Shown here one piece after another: positions 1 to 12,300 of a stretch of DNA of 49,111 nucleotides. The translations under genes and the position numbers were made by a program. The notes under the pieces are model-generated. The model saw only the letters and a list, made by a program, of their open reading frames with translations. It made no database searches and was not told the DNA's origin. The stretch comes from Chromera velia (lineage: Eukaryota; Sar; Chromeraceae), in the NCBI GenBank assembly GCA_018398765.1, contig JAHBMJ010000390.1, positions 1-49,111 of the forward strand, written 5' to 3'. Within the stretch, counting starts at the first letter, position 1. Each line of letters opens with the position of its first letter.

Positions 1-830
1 TAGGACTGAGGATAGAACAGATCAAAAAATGGGTGCGCAGTTCGAGCGAGACAGATATTGTCGCGCGGGCGCAGTTTGTCCAGAGGGGCTTCCTATTTCA
101 CACTTTTTCGCGGTGTACCATGCCCACCGAGTGATTTGCTGAAATAGCGATGAAACTCGACAGGGACAAACTGCAGCCGCGCGACAATATAATCACCCCT
201 GACAGAATTATTATTATAAAAGCGAAGGGCGCCGTGCGGACCTTGCAAGACAAAAATTTACAAGTCCAGAGAATCGGATTGGTCACAATTCATCAGTCAA
301 TAAATGAATCTATTCATTCTAATCATATATGTTCAGTTCAATGGTAGCATCATCTGTTCATTCTAGACTTCATAGTGCTACTGCAAGTGTATGTTCACTT
401 GGTTCTTTCTTCTGTTTTGGACTTCGACTTTCAGGGTTGAGTTGAGCTGTGACTGACCTGCATGCACATGCGTATGTGCGGCGGCGCGCGAAAAGGGCCC
501 GCGTGCATCCGCGAGGTCGCGCGCGCGTATCGATAATTATGACAGGGGTGATCGTGTGACAAAATCCTCAGTCCTGCTATAGAATAACCATGCGGGTCCG
601 GTTGTTCGCCCGCGCATGTGTTGTAAGTGCCCCCGGCCCCGCTTCGCTTTCCGGGGCCATGTCGCTCGTCGGCCGTCTCCGAGAAAAATTGAGTCCTTTT
701 CGACTCCCAGCTAGGGCCTTCGCAGAAACCTTGCGTTGGTAATCAACCTTCCCTCCGTTTTGAAGAACACAAGCGTCTTTGGACTCCAGAATTCGGTTTT
801 TCATTTGCCACGTTGACTGATCGAGGCACC
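1..830 (+). promoter_or_regulatory. Upstream region of the copper amine oxidase gene
   Basis: No convincing coding exon is visible; the short open frames on both strands overlap each other and match nothing I recognise. Three motifs recur at other promoters of this window: GCATGC at 460-465, a CpG-rich box with GCGCGCGAAAA near 484-494, and GGCCGTCTCC at 671-680, about 150 bases before the oxidase ATG. An ATATAATC/TTATTATTATAAAAG stretch near 187-221 is A/T rich, but I cannot assign a TATA box. The transcription start is unknown, and part of 670-830 is probably 5' UTR. The motif recurrence is seen directly; the promoter role is inferred. Confidence 0.45.
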
Positions 831-3800
831 ATGTCCATGTGCACCCCTCTTCAGCCTCTCTCTGCCGCGGAAGTCTTCCAGAGCAGAGACGCCATTCTCG
901 CGACTGCTGCCAAGCAGGGCTTGTCCCAGCACGTGTTTGGGTACATTTCTCTTCTGGAGCCTTCTGGAGATGAGCTTAGGGCTTTCGAGAAGAGTGGCAC
1001 TCCGCCTGCCAGAAAGGCAGAGGCCGTCGTGCATTTGAGTGACGGTGCCGGCGTGCGGAAGCCTTTTAAGGCCTACGCGACTCTGAAGGGTTCCTCTGCT
1101 GAGGTGTCCCTGAGCCCCGTGGACACAGAGAAGGGCTGGCCCCTCTTCAGTCTGCACGAGTGCGATCTTGCGGAGAAGCTGGTCATGGACAGCCCCGAGG
1201 TGCACAAGCTTTTGAAGGAGACGTACAAGATGGACGAAAGTGCAATCAAGAGACTGAAAGTGGACCCCTGGGGGATTCATGGATGCCACTGGAGCCCCGT
1301 CTCTGCAGAGGCCGAGAAGAGCCGTGTGATGATGTGTCTGATGTACCTCAGCAAGAGAGAGGACTGCAAGGACAACTTCTACGCCCACCCCCTCGATTTC
1401 CTCTGTTACGTCGATCTGTATGAGAAGAAGCTTCTGCACATCCAGAAGTGCGAGAAGGGCGGGAAAGTCCCTCGCGAGGCTTCAGAGTACCACAGAGCGC
1501 TTGTAGATCACTCCAAATTCGACAGATCCCTGAAGCCTCTGGAGATCGTGCAGCCCGAGGGGCCCTCCTTCGAGGTTGAGGGGAACGGCATCAAGTGGAA
1601 CCGGTGGTCTCTGAACATCTCCTTCAACTACAGGTGCGTTTTTTCTTTCGTTGGTCTCTCTCTCTCTCTCCCTCCCTCCCTCCCTCTCTCCCTCTCTCTA
1701 TCTATCTATCCTGAAGGAAGAGAAAGGGAAGGAAAGAACGATCTTGTCTGCGTGTCAGTCAGACTTGAGAACACGAGAGGGTCGTTCTGGTGAGTGAGGG
1801 TGCGGAGGTGCGGAGAGAGATCGGGAACAGAAGCGAGACCACGCGAAGGATTCCCTTGTTTCCTCTTCTAACCTGTTTAAAAGCATCGCCTTTGACTACC
1901 TGCTTGCCTGACTGCGTGCCTTGCTGTCTGACTCACCTTGCAGAGAGGGATTGGTTCTCCACAATCTCAAGTTCGATGGGAGGCCCGTGCTCCGTCGTGC
2001 TTGCCTCTCCGAGATGGCGGTCCCCTACGCAGACCCATTCCCCCCCCACATCCACAAGTGCGCGTTCGACGTGGGCGACTACGGCCTCGGGTACTTCGCC
2101 ACATCTCTCAACCTCGGGTGTGACTGCCTTGGCAGGGTGGGTGGGCTTCTGTCTCCATCCTCTTTCTTTCTGTGATTGATTGAGTGAGATGTCATTCTTT
2201 TGGCCATATTGACTTGCTTTTTGTTACGCTAGGTGCCTTTGTCTTCGGAGGGTGGGGATATCTCTTTCTGTGTCTAAACCCGCCTGTCGGTTATTGCGTT
2301 GTTAGTGTGCTGTGGGCCCGTTTCACTGTGAACCTCTGCTTCTCCATGGACAGGGGCCCCGATGAAAGGAAAGAAGGCTCAAGAAAGAAATACACCCAGT
2401 CACACTTCTGCAATGAGACCGTTTTCACTTTCTGTTCCCTTTCTCATCATCCCCATGTGTCCCCCACCTTCCTTCCACATTGCTGCATGTTTGCTGATTT
2501 CCATTTCAGGCCATTCCACCCACCCTGTCTCTCCGTGTGTACAGATTCACTACTTCGACGCTCTGCTGACTGACCACAACGGAGACCCGTACGTGATCCC
2601 CAAGGCTGTCTGCATGCACGAGGAAGACGCAGGTGGGTGGGCCGAGTGGGGAGGGGGTCTGGTTTTTCTTCTTCCAGCACTCTCTCATCTCATTTCTGCC
2701 CTGCTGTGTTTTTGTCTCTCTTCGTTGTGCTACCTCCCTTTGTTCCTTCCAGTTTCCGCTACAGTCTGTATCACTCTCGTTCTGTGTGGCATGCAGTCTG
2801 ACTTCTGCGTGTGCGCATGAGCATCTGATTCGGTGTGCTCATTCATTCATCGATTCCCCCCGATCGACCCCCGGATGCATTTTGCACGCATGCATACATG
2901 CATGCATGCATGCATGCAGGTCTCCTCTGGAAGCACGTGGAGAGCCGCACAGGGCACAACGAGTCCAGACGCAACAGGAAGCTGGTGATCTCCTTCATCG
3001 CGACTGTGGTCAACTACGAGTCAGCCAGTTGGAGGCGGGGGGACGGGGGAGGAAAGAGGGAACCTGGGCCAGACAAATCAATGCATGTCACTCAGACCAG
3101 CAGTAAAGAAGAAGAAAAGTGAGAGAAAGAGAGAAAAGAAAAAACATTCACCCCCTCACGCATATCGCAGACCAGACTAAAGTACACCCAACAGTCTCCA
3201 AGATAGGCAGCCGCGTTGTGATATGAAGCGCAGATTGACGATATGCAAACCCAGAGCTTGACTGACTGACTGACTGACTGACAATTTTCACGCGGCTCTT
3301 CTCTTGCAGATACGCCATTTATTGGAATCTGTACCTTGACGGCACTATCGACCTTGAGATCAAGCTGACAGGCATCCTCTCCACCAACGCTCTCTCCGAC
3401 TGCGAGAAGGACTCTGGAGTCCCTCAGCACGGTACTCTGGTGACTGAGGAAGTCAATGCGCAGATCCACCAGCACATCTTCTGTGCTCGTTTGGACACGT
3501 GCGTGGACGGAGACGGCAACTACGTCTGCGAGACTGAGCTTGTGCCTGTGGAGGACAAGAGAGACCCCTACAGGAACTGCCTGGAGGTCAAGAAGAGAGT
3601 CCTTGACACGGAGAAGGACGGGAGGGGATGGAGCAACCAGTCCCAGGCGACCTCTCGCTATTGGACTGTCTGCAACGGAGAGAAGAAGAACAGGTGAGCA
3701 GCTACTCTCTCTCCTTCCTCCCCTACCTCAAATCCGTTTGGGGTCTGCGCACAAAGTCTCCAGCAAGTTTGTGTGTCCTGTATGTGTGTGTGTGTGTGAC

Positions 3801-4471
3801 CCTTTGCCTTGGAAGGACGGTTCAAATGGCACTCTTCCGGACCCCTTTGAAACGCTGGCTGACCTCAAATCGTTTGCGCCCCGTTCAGTGTGAACCTCGC
3901 CCAACATGATTCAGCGCGCTGCATTTATTTTGTTCCACATTCTCTCCCTACATCTCCCCTGCGCAGGTACGGCAACCCCACCGCCTACAAGCTGATGCCC
4001 ATGGGCGCCCCCACTGTGATCTCCAAGCCCGACAACTTCCTCTTCGAGAGGGGGCCCTTCACAAAGCACGCAGTGTGGGTGACCCCCCAGACTGCAGAGG
4101 AGAGATACGCAGCTGGTGACTTCACGACGCACGCAAAGGGAGAGCAGGGGGGGATTGAGCAGTATCAGAGACAGGGTCGAGATCTTGTCAACAAGCCTCT
4201 GGTGCTGTGGCACACATTCAACGCGGTGCACGTGGTCAGGCCCGAGGATTTCCCCGTGATGCCCGCAGAGATGGCCGGGTTCAAGTTGCGGGCGTTTGGG
4301 TTTTTCGACGAAAACCCGACTTGTCTCCTTCCCCCCCAGTCGTGTGGTTCGAAGAGCCTCTCCGTGCAGACGCAGAGCGCCCTGACAAACCTCGAGGGGG
4401 CTTCTGTGCCAACGACTGAGGCCTCATCCAACTCTCCTGTCTCCGCACACTCGGGAGGAGAGTGCCATTGA
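831..4471 (+). CDS. Copper (TPQ-dependent) primary-amine oxidase, 6 exons, 690 aa
   Basis: Copper amine oxidases convert primary amines to aldehydes, releasing ammonia and hydrogen peroxide. Exons by phase: 831-1633, 1944-2136, 2545-2632, 2920-3019, 3310-3693, 3967-4471. The ATG at 831 (context CACCATG) begins the conserved N-terminal domain; the frame opens a little earlier without an ATG. The catalytic set is complete: base Asp310 in AFDVGDYGLG, TPQ precursor Tyr394 in TVVNYEY (its codon context is rebuilt exactly across intron 4), copper ligands His448 and His450 in HQH, and His611 before RPEDFPVMP. The Asp-to-TPQ spacing of 84 residues equals that of the well-studied Arthrobacter enzyme. 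The REGLVLHN and LGCDCLG family blocks are present. No signal peptide is visible, so it is probably intracellular. Introns are rich in CT and GT simple repeats; intron 3 holds a (GCAT)n tract. Substrate unknown. Confidence 0.95.
2888..2919. repeat. (GCAT)n tract at the 3' end of oxidase intron 3
   Basis: GCATGCATACATGCATGC-type repeats run directly into the CAG acceptor of intron 3. The unit is the same palindromic core as the promoter GCATGC motifs, but here it is a microsatellite. A (GACT)n tract (about 3261-3282) lies shortly before the acceptor of intron 4. Confidence 0.85.
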
Positions 4472-6513
4472 GAGCGAGAGGAAAATGGATAGAAAGGACG
4501 CGACAAGTACAGCAAGGAGGACGTGACAAAGAAGAAAGAAGAGAAAAGAAAAGCAAGCAAACAAGGCAGGAGAGAAGAAGAAGAGTTGGCTCTGTTCAAC
4601 AGCCCTCTGTGCCCTGGCCATGGTCATCGTATGCGTGTTTGCCACTTATCTTTCCTTACAGATGCAGATGTGTGTTGCATTACCCTGTTCATGCTCTTCT
4701 TTGTGCATGGGTGAGGAAGGGGACGAGATATGAGGACAGTTCCTTGTATGTCTTCTCCTTTTCAACTGCTGCCCCGATCTATCGATCGACTCTGGCTCTT
4801 CGTTGGATTAATCCCTCTGCCCCTCAACCGTTTGATTGATGCCTTTCCTCTCTATGTCTTCTTTGCTTTCGCCTGTCTTCCTGCGATCTTTCTGTCTGCC
4901 AAATCGTGTTTGTCTGCTTTAAAGTATGCGTGTCACATGAGCGCAGCTTCAGGTGTCAACAGGTTTTGCCTTTCTATCCGTTCATCCGTGGCTGTGAACA
5001 GCAGCACGCGTTTTGGGTGTTGATGAGTGCGTGTCGTTTTTGACTTGTTCTGAAATGATACAAGAAAACAAACAAAGGCAAATCTGGGGGTTTTGAAAAA
5101 ATTCTTGCGTGCCCAGCTGCATGCACGCATTGAACGACAAAGAAACTCAGTCTTACCGTACGGCCTTACTGAGAAGGAGGGTGAGGGAGATTTCCTGCCA
5201 GAATCATGTTGGAGGGGCAACTGTCAGACGGAAGCTCGATGTACCAAAATGACAGTACTGGTTGCAGGAAAGTGGGAGCAAAAAACAAGTTAACGCTTCA
5301 ATGGGTCTGGCTGTGCAGAAGCGCTTTTTGTGTGTTATTCTGTATTATACTGTTTGGTGAGAAACGTACGTTTGTTTGGTGTCTGATCTGACTGCCAAGT
5401 ACTACCAAGTCTAAAAAAAACCAAAGCCCGACAGAATGGTCAGAAGAGGTCTTGAAGTGGTTGCTAGAATGCCTCTTTACAGTGCATAGAGGATTCAGTA
5501 TTACATAGTGGCGTTAGCCGTAACAAATATATACTTTTATAATATATGCATGGCCGGAAGGGCCATTTTACGTACCGTGTAACATGTGTAATATTGCTAA
5601 ATATTGCATTAGTTGCAGTAAAACATAATTAAGTTACGTTAATTTCAATATAACATACCATTAATGTTCTAAGTTTTTAATTTCCCGCGATTCACTACTG
5701 GGGGACGGTTTGTACCATAGTGATTTTACTTAATTTAAGAGGGAGTATCAGACCGATCCCATACTGGACTAACAGTGATCGATTTCTATTGTTCTGTGAG
5801 GAATAAGCTGAAATGTCAGAAATGTTATAAATGTAAGTGTTTGCTGGTTAGTAGCTAGGGTTGGTAAAGACAGAAAGAGAGACAAATGGACTGAAACTGC
5901 TACATAAAAATGAAAAAAAAAAAATATGTCTCTGTTAGTCTCTGTATCTCTCTAGCTGCGTGATCGAAAAATCACGAAAACACAATGGAGTATGACGGAG
6001 TCCGATGTTTGAGTGCCACATGCAATTTCCGAATTTCGCTTTCCGGGGGCGCTCGCACTCCTGTCTTGATCTTCTTACGCGATCCCGGAAAGAAGACTTG
6101 GGGGGCACGTTCTGGCATGCATCGAAAAGCCCACGGCGCAGAAATTTTGTCGATCGACTCGAAAGGCTCGAGTGACAGTCGGAATGTGTCGGACACTGTC
6201 GGACACGGAAAGGTGCCCACTAGTGCACTTCCGGCCTCGAAGCCACCTCGAATACACAGATCTGTCCCAGTACAAAGCCGAGATCTCGAGCTGCAATGTC
6301 GAATCGCTTTCGAGCTTGGCCACTTGACGACTTCAGACTCCTAGCTGACTCTGGCATCACTGCATGGCAGCTTTCTCGCCAGTGCACTGCTCGCCGTCGG
6401 TGTAGGCTACTATGAGGTTTCCGTGACCTCAATGTGGAAAGTCTCAGAAGCCAGGTTGCAAGCCTTTCTGCGCATATAGGAGGCCTTGTTCTTTTGTTTA
6501 GGTGTGCTGCTTC
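4472..6513. other. Intergenic region between oxidase and EPL genes
   Basis: Bases 4472-5400 are mixed purine/pyrimidine-rich sequence that should hold the oxidase 3' UTR; no further exon is recognisable. Bases 5480-5900 are strongly A/T rich, unlike the neighbouring genes, and may be an old insertion, but I found no clean terminal repeats. Bases 5985-6350 are open on both strands without similarity to anything I know and without codon structure I trust. One GCATGC occurs at 6115-6120, about 420 bases before the next gene. Confidence 0.5.
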
Positions 6514-6537
6514 ATGAAAAATTCTGAACATCGCAGA

Positions 6538-7915
6538 ATGCCGCAAATTCGACAGAGAAAGATCGACAACAGCGCTGAGCTGGAAATTTGGCGGGACGAG
6601 GAATCTCTCCTTGCAAATTCGGTCGGTCCCTTCAGGTGTCTGAAGGGAGGTAGAGCTTCAGAGGCAATGACAAACCGTGATGCATGACCCTACTGACCGA
6701 GGCTCGTCTTGCGATCCCAAAAATCCTCATTTGGATCCCCCTTCTTCTTGTTTGCCGTCTCCTTTTTCTTCAGGTCCAGATCGACGTTGGGCTTCCGTCT
6801 TCCTCCTCTCACAACCCGTCTTATGTGTCCACAGCCGGAGCGGCAGCTGCTCCTGCGGCTGAAAAGCACTTCTATGAAATACCTCCGATCAGTCAGTCAA
6901 GAAGAGACTCCACGGCACAGAATGTGAAAGGAGACGGGAAGACTGTGTCGTGTGTTGTTTCTGAAATTTTCCCACCCCTCTCCAAGGTCACTCAAGATCA
7001 CCCCCGTTTCTCCGTTGTTTAGAGTAGAGAAATAAGAGAAAATTTGATTTAGGGGGGCTGAAGGAAGCACACGCGTATGGGTCATGGCTTGAAAGCTGCT
7101 GCATTTTTCTCTCTGTTTCAAATCGTGTGTGTGCTTGCAGTTGAAAATGAGCAGTTCGCGCCCTCCAAGGGGGTGGACAAACCCGAGTTCTTCATGAAGA
7201 AGTTCATATGCAAGGACTTGTCAGTTTGTGAAGTGAAAAGGGTTAGGGGAGGGAGCTGAAGAAACTTCCCCGAGTTGCCTCTCGTTACGCCGGCTGTGGT
7301 TGCTGCTTTGTTTTCCCCCTTGATTTCCTTGAGACCCGCCTCTCGCTTTTTCGTGAACTGCCTGCGTGCGCATGTCTGCGGAGGACAGAGAAAGAAGAAC
7401 AGTTGCTGCAACGGCAGGTAGGTCGCGAAAAAAAGAAAGACTGTACACGGATGACCCTCCTCTCTGTCTCCTCTGTGCCCCTCTTTTCTCTTTCTGTGTT
7501 CAGTGAACCAACTTATCCTGTCACCGTCCAAGGGCAAATCCACGAGGTCCAGTACAACATCCAGAAGGAGGATGTAGATTTCCTCAGACAGTTCAACATG
7601 AGATTTGACGGGGGCGAAAGAAACCCAAGGCTATCTGAGGTAAGAAGGAGGGAGGGGGTGGGGGACACCCCGATCCCTCCAGAGGAAGAGAGAGAGAGAA
7701 CGTCACCCCAAATTGGATTTTCTTCCTCTCTCCCACCCACCTTTCTCTCTCCAATTTGTGATTGGTCCATTTCCTCTGCCATCGCTCTCGAGCTTTCAAC
7801 CCCTTTGCCTGTTATCTCCACTGCACTGTATCTGTATACGGACCGGCTGCTGTGCAACTCGGCAGGGCTGTAATTTGCCCTTTCTCCGACTCTTTGGCTC
7901 TCCACGTTTCTTTCC

Positions 7916-7957
<42 letters not shown>

Positions 7958-8034
7958 GTCTATCTATCTGTCTGTCTGTCTGTCTGAGCAGTCGCACACA
8001 CATACAGTAACACACACATACGTGCACAGACACA

Positions 8035-8070
<36 letters not shown>

Positions 8071-9305
8071 TTCTTTCCATCTGGGCGGGGGGGCAAAAGA
8101 AGAGATCCAACAAGAAGAGAGGGGCTGTGGCTGAGAAACGATAAAGGGAACCCCAGAAGAAGAAAAGAAAAGAGAAAGGGAACCCCAGAAAAAAGAAAAA
8201 AAGAAAGTGCTGCTACTGCTGCTGCTGGCGGTTAGGGGGGCCTGGCTGCTGCTACTGCTGCTGCCTCGTAAGCGAAAGGAGAAGAAAAAAACGAACACGT
8301 CCAGATGGAAAGAATGTGGAAGTGCAAAGGCGTAAGCCTGCACTGGGCAAGGAAGGGCCGCAGGGTACGCTTAAGGCCTGGAGCTCTGGTACCCTTCCAC
8401 TGAGAGAGCGCGCCAAAAGAAGAAAGAAAGAAACAGAAGAGAATGAAGAAGGAGAAAAAGGAAAAGAAAAGACGATATAGTCTGTCTGCCTGTCTGTGAA
8501 GAAAAGGAGGGAGAAGAAGAAGAAACATATAGTCTGTCTGTCTTCATGAAGAAAAGAAGGGAGAAGAAGAAACATATAGTCTGTCTGTCTTCTTAAAGAA
8601 AGGAAGAGAAAAAGGAAAGGAAAGACGATATAGTCTGTCTGTTTGTTTGTCTCTGTCAGCAAGAAAGAAGAAGCATATGAATAGAACAACAGAAGAAGTG
8701 CAAAGTCTCTTGTCCGCCTTTCGTTCTTTCCTCCTTTTCTTTTTCCCCCCAGCCCTCTCTCTCTCTCTCGCTTTCTCCTCGCAGGATGCGTTCATCTTCA
8801 TGATCAATACATGGGAGCACCTGACAGAGAAGCGCTCGATGATTCACCTCGAGGAAGCGTTCAAGGGGGTGACCCGATATGTGACCTTGGCAGACACGTA
8901 CATCAAGGAAGTCTATGAGGTCAGCCAGTCTGTCAGTCAGTCAGTCAGGCGCGCGTGCGCGCGCGCGCGTGTGTGTGTGTCTGTGTGTTTGAATGGAAGC
9001 GTGCGCACACGAAAGTGCATGAAACTCCGCAGCTCAGTACCAAATTTCTGTCATTTGACTGACTGTCTTTTGCGCCGATTCCGTAGTCAAGGCGCTCTCC
9101 AGATACCTCTCTGTCAATTCTGGCAGCTCTGCCTCATCTCAACACGTTTGCCCTTTTTGTTCCATCTCCGTGTTTACATGTGTCTTTGTTCCTGTCTGTC
9201 TGGGTGCAGTATTGGAAGAGGAGGCGGGAGGATCTGGACAGGCCATTGCTGAGAAAGTTCTGGCCTACTCCTTCTCAACAGCAAGAGGGGACGGTGGGTC
9301 AGTGC

Positions 9306-9338
<33 letters not shown>

Positions 9339-12300
9339 CATGCATCCGAGAATGCGTGGGTGCATTCGGTAACGGTTGAGTGAGGGAGAGGGCATGAAGC
9401 AGAAAGAAAGTGGGATGATCCAGAAAGTCTCTATCTTTCGCCGTCCGGTCTGTGTCTACGCGACTTCGTGTGTGAGTGTATGTGTGTGTGTGTGTGCGCG
9501 TGCGTCTGGATGTGCGACTGGGTGTGCTTGTGCGGGTCTGTCTGTGTGTGGGCGTTTGTGATCTGTTGCTTGTTGCATGTGCAATCGTGTTCTTGTTTTG
9601 TTATTTTTGCACATGTAGTTTCGTCGTCAGGTTTCTGTTGTGTCTGTTTCTGAGTCGTTTTTTGCACATATCCGCGCAGGGGAGGCGCCCGCGTAAAACA
9701 AACACGAGAAGGGGCGGATCGGTCAGTTGCTTCCTTGAGGGGCAGGCAAAGAGGGTCTCCCAGAAATCAGCCACTCTTCTTTCCTTTCTTTCTTTCTTTC
9801 TTTCTTTCTTTGCTTGCTGGCAGGTCGCGTTTCCCTCCCCATTTTTGCTGTCGAGCGTTGCAGTACGGGCAGAAAGAAATGTTGTCCTTCGGGGCAGACT
9901 CGATCAGAAGAGGCGATGCTCACATGTATAGAATGAAACGTTACCCCTCTCAACCGTCCAAAAGCGTTTGACGACCTCATTTGTTTTTCGTTGCCGTGTG
10001 TAAGTAGGAAAAGGAAAACAATCAACTCACCACAGTCCTTTGAGGAAGGAAAAAGCAAAGGCTGGCGGAACGACATTCAGACGGCAGGCAGAGGAACCCC
10101 TTCACGATTGCGTCTGCGCCTCTCGTGCTTCAAGGGCACTGTCGGGCCTGCTTTCCGTTTTTGTTTCCTGTCCGTATTCTGTGTCTGGTGCGCTTGAGTT
10201 CCTCGCTGTCTCCCTCCGACCTGCTCCACTAGTGGGTTTCTTCGTCACACGACGGACAGGTGCATGCTCGGGGGTCCTGCAGAATCCAATGAATGGTTTT
10301 GTGATGTCTTCTCCTCCCTCTCTTTTCTGTTGGGTCTGCCCCTCTTGCCTGCCTGACTGCAGGAAACCCTTGTGAAACTCCAGACAGTCATCTCGTCACT
10401 TGAGAAGGTTGGTCAGTTCTTTCTTGCACACTCACTCACATAAAAACGTACACACATACACCGAGAAAGAAGGAGGGGGCTCCTATGCAGGATGCCGATT
10501 CCCCGACTTTCTCCCCTTTTTTCAGAACCCGGCGTATGCACCCTGATGTACCGGCCGGAAAGGAAGGCAAACGGAGACAAATCGTTTCGTTTACCAACCT
10601 GCCTGTCTGCTCTCTGCTACACGGCTCGCGCTTCAACTCTGCCCGTCTCTCTAATTGACCGCAAAATACCTGACGAGGTAAGGCCTCTTTGTCCTGAGGC
10701 GGAGCGCTCTTATTCTTTTGCGTTCTAGGTCCGCAAGTCGACATCAGAATTTCGGGAGTTTCGTCGTCTGTCCTCGCATTTCTCTCTCTATGTTCTCCCT
10801 CTGGGTGCGTGTGAGCGTGCGTGCAGGTTCAGCAGCTGAAAGTGATTCGCAAATGGATGATGAAGAGGGAAGAGACCAAACTCCGGATAGTTCTGGACGA
10901 AGAAGCCGACTTCGCCAACCAGAGGTCAGTAGGTCGGTAGGTCTGTCCGCCCGTCTTTGTCTGTGTGCGCTTATCTTTCTTTGTCTGTTTTTCGCATGGG
11001 GTCAAGCACTACGTCTACCGTGGGGCCGTTTCGTCGTGCATCCCTCTGCCTGCATGGCTGTTTTTTGTCCGTCCGTCCGTCCGTCCCTCTGGCCGTCTTC
11101 GCATGTCTCAATGGGTTTCTGTGTAACAATCCTTTCACGGGAAGGAAAGAAGGTTTACGGTCGCGAGAAGATGAATGGGCACATTTGAAGATTCTGTCCA
11201 AAGTGACAGACGAGACTGTTGAGCGAAGCAGTACAGATGAAAAAAGAAGTCGATGGGTAGGCGATCTGTCATTTTTTGATTCTGTGCGTTTGATGGATGG
11301 TGTTTGTCTGTCTGCCTGTCCACACGCAGAATGGCTTTGGCAGCGCGTCACCTGGACCTCCTCGATCCTCTCGAGAGCGGGGAGGCCCGGATCCCCCCCA
11401 GGACCCGCACCTTGAAGGACGTGAAGGACCTCACCAAGGCAATCAAGAACAAAGCGTGCGACAAAGACGAAGACGAAAGGAGGGATAGAGACAAAAAGAA
11501 AGAAAAATCATCAGCCCTTCTTGTTGCTGGTACCCCTGTTCCCTTCAGCCCGGGTCCGGATATTCCGGGTATTGCGTCTCCTTCCGTGTTCCCGAATGAC
11601 GGAGACGGCCTCGGCCTCACTCTGTGGGGGCCCTCGGGGGGGAAGCCGGAGGGCTTCGGGACGGACGGGAAGGGCGGGTTTGCGTTTGTGCCGTGCCGAG
11701 CCGACCTTGCCACTGCTCCGATGGTTGGAAGAGTGCGGATAGGTCAGGCCCACATTTAGATAGAGAGTCTTGCCTGATCCTGCCATCCTCTCTCTCTGTC
11801 TCTTGTCTGTCTCTCTCTCTCTCTCTCTTTCTCTTCTGTCGGTCTCCTTTCTCTCTCAAACACCGCATGGATGTCGTGTTTTTAGCATGTCGTTGAAACT
11901 CGGTCACAACACTTCAAAGGATCTCAGTAGTGGTGGCAGAAACATGTGTTCACGCGTGTCACAGCAGACAGCAGAGAGGTGAAAACGGAAAGGTGGACGC
12001 AAGGAAGGAAGGAGGGAAAAGGGGAATCAAATAAAAAAGCAAATGACAACAAATTAAGGAAACAAGGTAGGAAGGAAGGAAGCCTCGGCGGGCCACTTGG
12101 GGCTGTAGCGATCCGTTTCCGAACTCTGTTGTTCCCTCATGATGAATGGGATGGGCCCATGGGGGGGATCTTTGGTGGACTTCGGGTGTGTGACTACAGA
12201 GAGTAAAGCTTTTTTTTTGAGTACTTGGATGGTTTGATGCTTTGTGCATCTTCAGGTGTCAAATAAGCAAAGGCGCATGCAAATTCATGCGTGCATATAT

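Noticed and set aside
801-1439. A 212-codon antisense frame opposite oxidase exon 1
   Set aside because: It mirrors a strongly conserved sense exon and has no domain of its own.
5480-5900. A/T-rich block as a possible MITE
   Set aside because: I could not find matching inverted ends or a target duplication.
5985-6344. A 119-codon ATG-initiated frame upstream of EPL, open on the other strand as well
   Set aside because: No recognisable domain, no splice partner, and both strands are open because of base composition; not reported as a gene.
8232-8807. Minus-strand frames rich in Phe/Ser/Leu
   Set aside because: Antisense translation of purine-rich minisatellite DNA inside an EPL intron.
9722-10362. 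Extra EPL exon beginning TACGGGCAGAAAG at 9864 (IRRGDAHMYRMKR)
   Set aside because: The peptide resembles the EPcA basic region, but its possible donors are weak and the phase does not fit the next exon, so it was left out of the model.
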